From the NCBI GenBank assembly GCA_019096065.1, contig JAGUCH010000003.1, positions 10,416,001 through 10,480,000 on the forward strand: a DNA stretch of 64,000 nucleotides. Reading direction: 5' to 3'. Position 1 is the first letter of the stretch, and every line of letters begins with the position of its first letter. This document shows, piece by piece, positions 57,501 through 64,000 of the stretch. Both the position numbers and the translations under genes were made by a program. The stretch is from Paracyclopina nana (Eukaryota; Arthropoda; Copepoda; Cyclopoida; Cyclopettidae). A model generated the notes under the pieces. The model did no database searches. It was not told where the DNA came from and saw only the letters and a program-made list of their open reading frames with translations.

Positions 57501-59305
57501 CCAGAATTCTACCCAAAGATGAGCTTGCACAGATTTTGGAGAAACTGAAGACCTATCTGGAGGCAAACAATATGGAAACAAATGTGACTGCCACATCAGC
57601 TTATGCTGAAAGGTTCATGGCAGACAAACAGTAGCTTTTCTTCACCATAACTTGCTCCATTTCAGGAATGTTAAAATCACCCGGACTTGGTCTGTCATGG
57701 ACCAAATAGTGGACATCAACATACTTATTCCTATTGCTCAGAAAAACTCAGACGTGACTAACCAGGGCCAAGATGTTAATCCTGAGTATCTGTCCATCTC
57801 TCTTGTGTCCCTCGTTGGAGGCTTTCAAATAATGCTTGCAGTGATTATTTGGTGCCTGTGGAAAAAAGTTCACAAGTTGTCTTCTCTGGCCAAAAAAGAG
57901 AGAAGAATTGAACTGAACAAGCTGGCTGAAGGCAGCATCCTGGGATGATTACTTCATGCCCAAACATGCCATTCATTTTATTGCAATATGTTCTCACAAA
58001 AAGTCTTACTCTATAACATTCTCATGCAATGTTATAATAAAATAATAAAAAATATAGTACTGATAAGTAGTGATCTGTTTTAAGCTAACTTTCAACTATT
58101 GTTAATCATTTGCAAACACTTCTAAAAAGGCTTAGCTTAAATATCCAAGCTCCTGTGACCCTTCTAAGGCAAGTGAAATCAAGAAAGACTTTGCAGGGTC
58201 ATGATTAACATAATTTAGAAGTTACGATGCAGATATATCAAATATATGCATAATGTTCATAAACAAGTGCATGGCATAGCCCGATTATGAGAAAAATGTA
58301 TTAATATAAGTTGTGGGGACTACAAAATTAGGGTCACTCACAAAAATTCAGTCCATTAAGTTGAGGCCTGCCTGAGATATCGCGAAAATACGAAAAACGC
58401 TCATAAACAAGTGCCCTTGGGAGTCCAAATCTGTAAAAAAGTCATTAATAAAAGTTGTAGCCCTTGCAAAATGAGAGTCACACACAAAAATTCAGCTCAT
58501 TTCGTCGCCGGGGAACGGAGAAAAATGGAAGTCTGTCATTTGGCGGAAAATCGAAAAATGCCGCTAATAACTATTGTCCGCGATGAGAAGACAGATGCAC
58601 GTGCCAAAGTTCAGGTCTCCAGCTCGTTGTATGTGCTCAGGGCTCCACGATAACCCTATTAGTCTGGTTATGCTCAGCTCCTTTTCCTTAATATTTAAAT
58701 GTCATTTGGAAGAAAGCAATTTTGGGGAAACTTTTCAATTCTAACAAGATTATAACTTGATTCCCACAACTTGAAACTCGTGACATTTCATATTTCAGTT
58801 TGAGTGCTTCAGTGGTTTGACCCATTTTGAGGCAGCCGGGCCAATGACTCAAAAAGCATTTTGCTTTGTGTGGAAACATGCCAAAAATCTGGAGAAGCTT
58901 GAGGTGACTGGAAAAATCATGACCAATGCTGAAGAATTCGTCTTCAAACCGATCATGATTGGTCCTTTGTTCGCTCTCAATCCAGCCCATAATCTGACCT
59001 TTTTCTGCGTGCCTTTGGCCTTTGACAGCATTGGCACAGCAACGCTCTTCCTCGACCATTTGCCCAAATCTGTCAAATTCGTGGCCTTACTGATGATCCA
59101 GGTCAATTTGGTGCCTGGTGCTGGCAATCTTGATGAAGTTGTGGGCAGAATGCAAGCTTTTAGAGATATCTGCAAGCTTCGAGAGGATCAGGATGGCTGC
59201 CAAATCAAATGGGAGTGGAAACCTGACCGGATGTTGAGCATCCATTTGAGGCATGCTGAAGAAGATGATCCTTCTTTCAACGTCTCTTCCACAGCCATCA
59301 TTTAG
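42582..59305 (+). CDS. Uncharacterised leucine-rich (F-box/LRR-like) protein, split by a transposon
   Basis: Seven exons join in phase: 42582-42716, 42844-43182, 43458-43778, 43847-44014, 44075-44333, 44546-45330, 58799-59305; 837 residues. The N-terminal 80 residues (LQKLSATSYLNFLEEECASY...) resemble an F-box-like helical region followed by scattered LRR-type segments (VLKIIDFSKVTSITPESLIN, FCPQLKTLKLTIKSG, LASLENLDDLRLKTS, NLKRVSFGFLPGG, NLEKLEVTGKI). No catalytic motif is seen. The last intron contains the whole 13.35 kb transposon, so the reading frame resumes only at 58799, directly after a good acceptor (CATATTTCAG). Both sides have the same phase and composition, which supports one gene. 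I do not recognise an ortholog. Exons 2 to 5 rely on splice choices (for example the acceptor at 43457) and are somewhat less sure than the last two. Confidence 0.72.
45334..45728 (+). repeat. Left terminal inverted repeat
   Basis: Pairs with 58291-58685. Identity stays high to about ATTAATA at 45720. It includes a subrepeat: two similar blocks each reading GAATTTTTGTG-GTGAC, around 45528 and 45671. Confidence 0.88.
45892..45897 (-). terminator. Poly(A) signal of the transposase-USP gene
   Basis: AATAAA on the minus strand, 23 bases beyond the stop codon at 45920. Confidence 0.6.
45920..50924 (-). CDS. Zinc-finger / DDE transposase / ubiquitin-specific protease fusion
   Basis: Fifteen exons join in phase: 50924-50622 (donor uncertain), 50532-49811, 49750-49562, 49501-49418, 49364-49249, 49190-49102, 49044-48981, 48925-48662, 48603-48517, 48457-48253, 48190-47859, 47803-47536, 47478-47202, 47142-46866, 46806-45920; about 1387 residues. 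Order: acidic E-V-S/D repeat (1-101); C2HC-like zinc fingers (YCRLC, then DCPICGRRFTQKEKLLKHPC); DDE core resembling DDE_Tnp_4 proteins, with candidates Asp about 498 (FAFDSTK), Asp about 596 (VVVVADRGYD) and Glu about 675 (RHGVEQSHSAIK); an acidic linker near 1010-1035; and a C-terminal USP domain with Cys about 1112 (NTNRMLCWFSAGLTAFL), His about 1347 (TGSVTSGHYYSII) and Asp about 1363 (EVNDD). Inferred role: mobilises the element; the protease may deubiquitinate the transposase or host factors. A start at 50565 would skip the acidic repeat. Superfamily assignment is tentative because the D-D and D-E spacings are long. Confidence 0.82.
50620..50905 (-). repeat. Acidic-coding minisatellite with repeated splice donors
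   Basis: The array consists of CTCACTCACCTCATCAAC variants; on the minus strand it reads as repeats of Glu-Val-(Ser/Asp/Gly)-Glu. Seven copies contain GAG|GTGAGT, a strong splice donor, always in phase 0. Confidence 0.85.
50990..51190 (+). repeat. Internal transposon repeat, copy 1
   Basis: Shares long stretches with 52060-52280: AAGATAGCTCAGCTAGAAGT, CTATTAAGCGGTAAACTTTG, GGTTCTAGAC. Confidence 0.8.
52000..52290 (+). repeat. Internal transposon repeat, copy 2
   Basis: Direct copy relative to 50990-51190 and inverted relative to 54390-54600; it also includes the TAGTACGTAGTACAT motif found reversed in the 183 bp array. Confidence 0.8.
52506..52610. repeat. GC-rich tandem repeat
   Basis: Four to five copies of a unit close to GCGCGCCCAAGTGTTGCGCG with variation, in an otherwise AT-rich element, about 300 bases upstream of a TATA box. 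Confidence 0.8.
52912..52919 (+). promoter_or_regulatory. TATA box
   Basis: TATATAAA, 71 bases before the ATG at 52990. Confidence 0.5.
52990..53589 (+). CDS. Transposon-borne single-pass membrane protein with CaaX-like C-terminus
   Basis: Four exons in phase, 52990-53007, 53072-53220, 53279-53407, 53463-53589; 140 residues. The N-terminal 70 residues carry six cysteines plus a proline and acidic stretch (TYLCGSICEEGSTLWAG; VCSGDMCNERLCSK). A TM segment follows (VEIVASVISAICLIAILVAM), then a basic juxtamembrane stretch and an acidic tail ending Cys-Gly-Ile-Met, a good CaaX prenylation signal. No cleavable signal peptide is seen, so the N-terminus may be exported through the TM as a signal anchor. 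Its short introns have clean GTAAG donors and the frame is undamaged. A TATA box lies upstream and AATAAA at 53666. The family is not recognised; a structural or delivery role for the element is only a guess. Confidence 0.7.
53666..53671 (+). terminator. Poly(A) signal of the CaaX membrane-protein gene
   Basis: AATAAA, 77 bases after the stop codon. Confidence 0.6.
54020..57948 (+). CDS. Transposon-borne type I membrane glycoprotein
   Basis: Six exons in phase: 54020-54082, 54145-54288, 56909-57150, 57204-57316, 57372-57630, 57666-57948; 367 residues. A signal peptide fills exon 1 (MFQFWLSLFYFAIFCSFVSS). The ectodomain of about 290 residues has N-glycosylation sites (NLT, NRT, NVT) and almost no cysteines. 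One TM lies near residues 325-345 (ISLVSLVGGFQIMLAVIIWC), followed by a basic tail of about 28 residues. The 2.6 kb second intron holds the 183 bp tandem array and an antisense PDZ-like frame. The donor of exon 3 (CCAT|GTACTA) is weak but keeps phase and gives an open join. The layout recalls surface or envelope-type glycoproteins found in some virus-like elements, but I see no furin site or fusion-peptide signature and no recognisable family. Poly(A) signal at 58036. Confidence 0.68.
54390..54600 (-). repeat. Internal transposon repeat, copy 3 (inverted)
   Basis: Reverse complement of copy 2. Together with copy 2 it brackets the CaaX gene and the first two exons of the glycoprotein gene. Confidence 0.8.
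54586..55524. repeat. 183 bp tandem array, five full copies plus a part
   Basis: Units start at 54586, 54769, 54952, 55135 and 55318, with a partial unit from 55501. The start points differ by exactly 183 bases and I see no differences between units. Each contains ATGTACTACGTACTACATAG. The array lies in the second intron of the glycoprotein gene. Confidence 0.92.
55675..55815 (-). repeat. Internal transposon repeat, copy 4 (inverted, partial)
   Basis: Repeats CTAGAACCGGAGATATCGCG and TATCTTGTTTACTATGTAAT from copy 3. Confidence 0.75.
55834..56118 (-). CDS. PDZ-like open frame inside the transposon
   Basis: A single open frame of 94 codons starts at ATG 56118-56116, antisense within the long intron of the glycoprotein gene. 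The middle reads SKGDILVAFHKEDARDLTYE and ends ISIVVVK. This fits the second half of a PDZ domain (GD-I/L-V-N-G-x-D, the helix 'T-x-E-A', then the last strand). The usual carboxylate-binding GLGF loop is not clear. It may be a stand-alone small adaptor carried by the element, or a captured exon fragment of a host gene. No promoter is evident. The resemblance is by eye only. Confidence 0.4.
   Translation of the reverse strand: MAAIIQIHYKVVKNQPILVLFPDSFIIRSSEVPIISKGDILVAFHKEDARDLTYEAMCEITRKNEGNIISIVVVKNCSAAISFVNDTVEVSKSL
56119..56908. other. Intronic stretch of the transposon
   Basis: AT-rich DNA between the PDZ-like frame and exon 3 of the glycoprotein gene. Nothing further seen. Confidence 0.5.
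58036..58041 (+). terminator. Poly(A) signal of the glycoprotein gene
   Basis: AATAAA, 88 bases after the stop codon. Confidence 0.6.
58291..58685 (-). repeat. Right terminal inverted repeat
   Basis: Reverse complement of 45334-45728, ending GGTTATGCTCAGCTCCTTTT. Confidence 0.88.
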
Positions 59306-59457
59306 AAGCCGAATTATCCAGCATTTATGCCAAGATCTCAAGGTTTGAACTGATCGGAATTTTCTTGGATTATTCCACTACTTATTGGGTCAGCCAAGAT
59401 ATTCTATATTTTAGATGCTCTTTTTAATTGATAACGATTTCAATTTCGACTCTAAAA

Positions 59458-59463
59458 AATAAA
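59458..59463 (+). terminator. Poly(A) signal of the leucine-rich protein gene
   Basis: AATAAA, about 150 bases after the stop at 59305. Confidence 0.6.
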
Positions 59464-61053
59464 CGTTTGAGCTTTCGTATGAGCTATAAAAGGGTAATTT
59501 TATGTAATAAATCAATTACATTTTGCTTTCTAGGTTCATTTTAAATGCATGTAGAAAAATGACTTTGGGCTTTCTAATTACATTTTGAATATTTGCACAG
59601 TCCACAAAAAGTCTGAAGATTGTCGTTGTGATTTAAATGTGCATTGTATTTCTAATTCATATTAAGGAATGGCAAAATTAAGAAAAGTACATGGATGAAA
59701 AAACGAGAATGGGAGCATAACACTTCAGTCAAAATGATGCAATATGCCAACTGTTCTGCTTAAAAATTGATCAGCAATTTGCGCAAACGTTGAAGCACTT
59801 GCGCAATTCTGTGGCAAACGTGGCCTGATTTAGTCGTAAAAATCTTAAATATTGGCCTGAATTGCTTGATCTGAGGAAACTTCCGAGAAGAAAATTATCC
59901 AATAATAGGAGCAATGCTACTAAATTCACAATCGATAAATCGTGTATATTATACCAGGCCTTGAAATCTGTTTTGCGAACGAAATAATTTTTTCGAGTAG
60001 TTTAGAAATTAAGGCCGAATTTTTTGTGTTACTCTCTCATTTTGTGCGTTGTGCTTCAATTCTCGAAATTGATTCGTAAACAATCGCATTAAAAATTAAG
60101 CTTCAATTAAGTCTGATTGGCAGACGCGCGAGCGCTATATTTATATACTACAATTATTTTAGGCCTTTTTCACAGGCCTTTTGACGCACAACAACATATA
60201 CTACGTATATAGCTAGTCTATTAGTAGATCATCTTGGCTAGTCTATAGCATTCTTCTTTGTCTCTTAGCTAGGAAAAAGCAGTTTTTCCACTAGACCGGG
60301 CGTTTTGAGCAATTACGCATATTCCCACTTTTATAGGCCTTAAAATAGGAGATACTTCGCTCAAGGACCCACGCTTTACGTCAAATTAATCGAAATGGTA
60401 AATCTCTAAAGAGCCCACTGAAAAATGCACTTTATTTCAAAAGCTACATGTACCAATGCATCAAGTCTGTAAGTCAAGTCTTATGAAACTCATAGCTCCT
60501 TGGTAACAAGTAATTCTTCATATTGGCTCGTTCCTCACACACATTTTTGTAATTCATACTCAGGAAAAGGGTAAACTTATTCCCCCAATTATTTTTGCTA
60601 AGTTGCATAGGCCAAAACCACGGTCTGATTACCGTTAAAAAAGCGTGTATGGAACGAGCCTTTTCATCTATGGATTAATAAGGACACAGACGAATGGCCA
60701 AAGGTTGCGCAAGAGTACCAAAAGAAAACGGTTATTATCTAGTTTGCCTTTGATTGTAAATCGAATTTCTGTTTGCTTTTTTAAGCTTCTGCCATTTGTA
60801 GCGGGGATTTGCCTTCAATGAAATCCTTATTGGTTTTAAAGCTCAGAATGACGTCCGTTGAAGCTACGAACTTTGCTGCATAAACTGACACGCCAATCTC
60901 TTTAAATAATCATAGCACTTCAATTATCTTGACTTAATTATGAACGGCGCACTGGATTTCACCTGTTCCGGATTGAAGCAAACAAACAATCAATAGAACA
61001 ACGAGATAGAATGATAATGAAGAGAATTGCTAGCTCCAAAAAAATGGCTTTCA
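59464..61053. other. Convergent intergenic spacer
   Basis: 1.6 kb between the 3' ends of the leucine-rich gene (plus) and the glutamine-rich gene (minus). No supported coding frame. Confidence 0.55.
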
Positions 61054-61059
61054 TTTATT
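61054..61059 (-). terminator. Poly(A) signal abutting the stop codon of the glutamine-rich gene
   Basis: On the minus strand the stop TGA (61062-61060) is followed at once by AATAAA. Confidence 0.6.
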
Positions 61060-61880
61060 TCACACACAAATGAGAAAGTTGTCATCGAAGTCAGAGAAAG
61101 CTTCAGTGAGGGTGATTTCTGGTAGCTCATCATCCACTGCCATGCCTTGGAAAATGTCAGCATTGGGAATTAGGCTGTCAAAGTTGGCTTCGGCTGGCCT
61201 TTCTTGGCCACCAGCTTGGCCTTGATTTGTACCTGTCACATCTGAGGGTTGTTGCTGCAATTGCTGTTGAAGTATTTCCTGGCCATCCTGGAATCCCTGG
61301 CATTGTTGGCTTGGCATGCCAAACTGATGACCAAAGTCCTGGCCTTGATGACCTTGATCATTTGCATAGCCTTGGTAGACATCACATTGATTTTGAGCAA
61401 AACCACCATTACATTGTTGTTGTTGTTGTTGTGGTTGGTAGTCTCCTTGTGGGATTTGCTCATGATGGGTGAAATCCTGGCTTGCTCTTGAGATTCGTGA
61501 TTCACACGAAGCTATGGAATTCCTCTTTTTCATTCTGGCCAAAATGGTCTTCTTGAGGATCCGCCTCACTTGCTTGTTTTCGTATCCTGCAAAAATAGAA
61601 ACAAATTGAATACATTTAATATGTATTTTATAAATTGTATCTTACCTAGAGCAGATTCTGCTGATTTCCTCCTCGGTGTGCTGATCTCCCTTGGAATCAT
61701 CCTTGGTGGCAATTCCTCTGATTGCCTCCGCATTGGCACCTCTGGATCCAGAGTGCATTGGTACTCAAATGTATTGTGTATTTCGAAATTGGGCTGAGTC
61801 CACATGGCTGTATTTTGGCTGTAATACTGCTGAGAGTTGGCCGAGTCGGTATTAGCCATGAAAAATTGATTGGCGGACAT
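61060..61880 (-). CDS. Glutamine-rich protein of unknown function
   Basis: Two exons, 61880-61646 and 61586-61060, join in phase (TCTAG|GTAAG donor, TTTTGCAG acceptor) to give 253 residues. The ATG at 61880 (MSANQFFMANTDSANSQ) is the first methionine in the frame. The frame is open upstream to about 61925, where an acceptor-like CTCTGTGAG could join another exon. Features: a proline-basic segment (RRQSEELPPRMIPREISTPR); a basic helix around residues 80-105 (NKQVRRILKKTILARMKKRN); a Gln-rich middle with QPQQQQQQ and QQQLQQQ; and an acidic, hydrophobic end (DELPEITLTEAFSDFDDNFL) like an activation domain. The basic patch plus Gln-rich and acidic parts suggest a nuclear regulator, but no DNA-binding fold is recognised. 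Confidence 0.65.
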
Positions 61881-62409
61881 ATCTTCTTGCTTCGAGGACG
61901 GTCGTGAATCTAGTATGATGCTCACAGAGAGACAAATGGCCTTTATAGTAGTGCTACCTAATGTCGGAAAGTTTTACTCTCCTCTTCTAGAATAAAAAGC
62001 CGCAGTTAAGTAGACTAAAGCTGCCATGGGAGAGCGCGCGCGCGCTTCTCCGCGCACTCGTTCCTTTGTTACAAATTTAATGTATTTAAGACTTGCTATA
62101 CCAAAGAAAAGCAATTTTAAAAACTTCTAACCTTCGCTTTAAAGTCACGTTTCCTGCTTGTGCCATTTGCTGGCAGCTTTCTAATTTTCAGAAAGCTAAA
62201 TAGCAATTATTAGTGTTTTCCAGGTATGAAGACTTGAGGATTATTTTTTGAAAGGTTGCACCGTTAAAGGTACGTTTTGCCATTAATTAGTATTTTTTCC
62301 TGAAAAAAAGAGTACTTTCGTTTTCCCATTATAAAGGAATGGACAAATAACCAATCATATATGCTTGTATTAGGAAACTACTTTTTTTAAAAAAGATGGT
62401 AATTGAAGA

Positions 62410-62415
62410 TTTATT
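62410..62415 (-). terminator. Poly(A) signal overlapping the stop codon of the DUF268 gene
   Basis: The minus strand reads CAATAAATC, where TAA (62413-62411) is the stop and lies inside AATAAA. Confidence 0.6.
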
Positions 62416-63631
62416 GCCTTTTCTCAACTACAATGGTAGGCTGGTAGCAATAATCACATTCCTGGGAAAATAGGGAAAAATCCAGGTCAGAGTACACTTG
62501 GTTCCAGTTGGCAAACAAGTGGGCATACATGAGAGGTCCATAGATCCTGTGGCTGTTAAAGATGACCTTGTCTGGTCCAGAAGGAACTCCGATTAAAGCT
62601 TTGGCCCTTGGCTTCAGTATGCACCAAGATTTGGCCATGCCAATTAAATCTCCCCAAGGATTTAAACTGTCTCCATACCTGGATAGATAGATTCAAATAT
62701 TGGCGTTTTTGCCCTATTTTTGGCTCTTTTCCAAGTACTGCGTCTACCTGCCGAGACCAGAATGCTCCAATGAGGAATATGAAACAAGACCATCGAAAAG
62801 AGGCAAAGTTCCTTGCAGGTATTTCTCGTTCATGTCAAAGGTGGTCATAACTTCAATTTTGGGGTGAGCACTGGCAATTTTGACATAATCCACTGAGGTC
62901 ACTTTTTTGGCTCCTTTACTTAGCAAGATCATTTCAATCCAAGGAGATTGGGAGCCAAGCACCAAAATGTGCTTGTCTTTCACCTCGAAATGAGAGTCGA
63001 TCATTTGCTCAATTTCTTCTACTGCAGCCCTTCCATAGAAGCCTGCAATAGCGTTTTTCCACTTATAGTATACCACTTTAAAATTGGTAATTTTTGGCAA
63101 TTTACCATGCAAGGTACCCTCGTTAATTCGCCGTTCGAGTGTTTCGAACATTTCCATCGTCCAATTTGAAAAGTGAGTCGAACCTTTCGAGTCGTCGCGA
63201 TAATAGTAATCAATTTGGACTTGGCCGTTATAACCGTAATCGTGGTATAACCATTTTGGTATACGCATTGGAGGCTCGTCAAATTGGCCGGGTGTGTCGA
63301 TACCGTGATTTTCAAAAAGGGCCTGGCAGTTGACCTTTTTCGAAATTTGATCGAAATAACGGCCCTTGTCTCCTTTTCTTTCGGATGTATCGCAAATTTC
63401 CCCACATGACTCTTTGATGGAAGCCAAATTCGTCTTCAAATTTTGGTAGATTTCCTGGCTGGTCAACTTTTTTGGTGGTTTGCCATTTTGCTCGTCTTCA
63501 AAATGAGCCGAGTATTTCTGCCTTACTTTGGAGATGCTCTCATCATCTGTGTGGAAATACTGGTTAATGTCAATTGTTGACTGGGCAACATGGCCGCAAA
63601 AAAGGGCGAAATGCAGCGCAGCCAACTGCAT
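62411..63631 (-). CDS. DUF268 family protein, secretory-pathway methyltransferase-like
   Basis: Two exons, 63631-62748 and 62678-62411, join in phase to give 383 residues. I chose the ATG at 63631 because it begins a signal peptide or anchor (MQLAALHFALFCGHVAQS). The C-terminal half carries the family marks: HILVLGSQSPWIEMILLSKG and TSVDYV (a Rossmann-like SAM-binding look), LVSYSSLEHSGLGRYGDSLN, NPWGDLIGMAKSWCILKP, and FNSHRIYGPLMYAHLF, ending in PTIVVEK. DUF268 proteins are known from nematodes and other invertebrates and have no established function; methyltransferase resemblance is an inference from fold-like motifs. N-terminal residues 20-150 look lineage-specific. A TATA-like TATATA lies near 63720, about 90 bases upstream of the ATG. 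Confidence 0.9.
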
Positions 63632-64000
63632 TTTGATCAAATGGTTACTGAAGAAAACACCTGAGTAATCTTGCTATCTACCTGTGAAAAATAAGTCACC
63701 TGGTCAACAAATCATTACTGTATATATTAGGAAACGCGCTTGCTTGCTACGTAACCTTATAAATATCACTTAAACATAAATCTCAATTTTTGTCAGATTT
63801 TAAGCTAAGGCAACAAGAGGTACATAACTTTTTCTCAGATTTGGTATACTCTACTATACCAAAGGATGTAGGAAATTAGCAATTAAAGAAAAAAAACCAT
63901 TTTTTTTTTTGTCTGAAAACAATTTTTGATCAGAAACTCTGTTACTACATGAAAATTGAGTTCTCTTTTTGTCAGAATACTAAACTTTTTGCCAGGTATT
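63632..64000. other. Upstream region of the DUF268 gene
   Basis: Nothing coding is seen. A TATATATTA at about 63720 could serve as the TATA box on the minus strand. Confidence 0.4.

Larger units (their letters stand above)
45334..58685. mobile_element. 13.35 kb terminal-inverted-repeat transposon with transposase-USP fusion and membrane-protein cargo
   Basis: The ends are inverted copies of about 395 bp (45334-45728 and 58291-58685) beginning AAAAGGAGCTGAGCATAACC. They are nearly identical, and an 80-codon frame within them (45366-45608 minus, 58411-58653 plus) translates identically. Between them are a large minus-strand transposase gene, two plus-strand membrane-protein genes, a PDZ-like frame and several internal repeats. 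The element lies in the last intron of the leucine-rich gene, three bases after its donor. I could not find a clear target-site duplication: the left flank reads AAAGGTA and the right flank CCTTAAT. All main frames are intact, so the insertion looks recent and possibly active. Confidence 0.88.

Noticed and set aside
45334..58685. Maverick/Polinton-type element
   Set aside because: Size and inverted ends fit, but I see no protein-primed polymerase, retroviral-type integrase, packaging ATPase or capsid genes.
1..64000. CRISPR arrays, bacterial operons or a bacterial origin
   Set aside because: No regularly spaced repeats with unique spacers exist; the tandem arrays seen are minisatellites and the genes are spliced.

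Overview
The window is nuclear DNA from a compact invertebrate genome, most likely an arthropod (a crustacean or another non-insect arthropod is my best guess; I cannot name the species). The reasons are short GT..AG introns, AT-rich intergenic DNA, many small foldback repeats, a full-length Sidestep-family immunoglobulin receptor, and a DUF268 gene. No bacterial signals are present. I assembled gene models by hand from open frames, splice sites and splice phase. In every main model the exon phases agree from start to stop; the ends of the 7TM gene are the exception.

Layout. 1-4 kb: fragments of possible genes, then an orphan 7TM receptor on the minus strand (about 3.0-4.0 kb). 4.1-6.4 kb: a 1.7 kb palindrome built from foldback elements and tRNA-like modules. 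6.4-10 kb: no gene seen. 10.15-34.35 kb, minus: a 16-exon Sidestep-family cell-surface receptor (signal peptide, 5 Ig, FnIII, TM, long cytoplasmic tail) whose introns hold foldback elements and CTCF-like motifs. 36.5-40.6 kb, minus: nicotinate phosphoribosyltransferase (NAD salvage) with two alternative first exons. 41.3-42.3 kb, plus: LAMTOR1/p18, the lysosomal anchor of the Ragulator complex. 42.6-59.3 kb, plus: a host gene for an 837-residue leucine-rich protein, split by a giant transposon in its last intron. 61.1-61.9 kb, minus: a glutamine-rich protein. 62.4-63.6 kb, minus: a DUF268 secreted or membrane-anchored methyltransferase-like protein.

The most striking object is a 13.35 kb DNA transposon at 45334-58685 with terminal inverted repeats of about 395 bp that share an identical 80-codon open frame. 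On its minus strand it encodes one intact 15-exon protein of about 1390 residues. This joins an acidic repeat, zinc fingers, a DDE-type transposase core and a complete ubiquitin-specific protease domain. On its plus strand it carries two spliced membrane-protein genes: a 140-residue single-pass protein ending in a CaaX-like Cys-Gly-Ile-Met, and a 367-residue glycoprotein with a signal peptide and a C-terminal TM. A PDZ-like open frame lies antisense within the glycoprotein gene. All of these reading frames are intact, so the copy looks young. I do not know a described transposon family with this combination.
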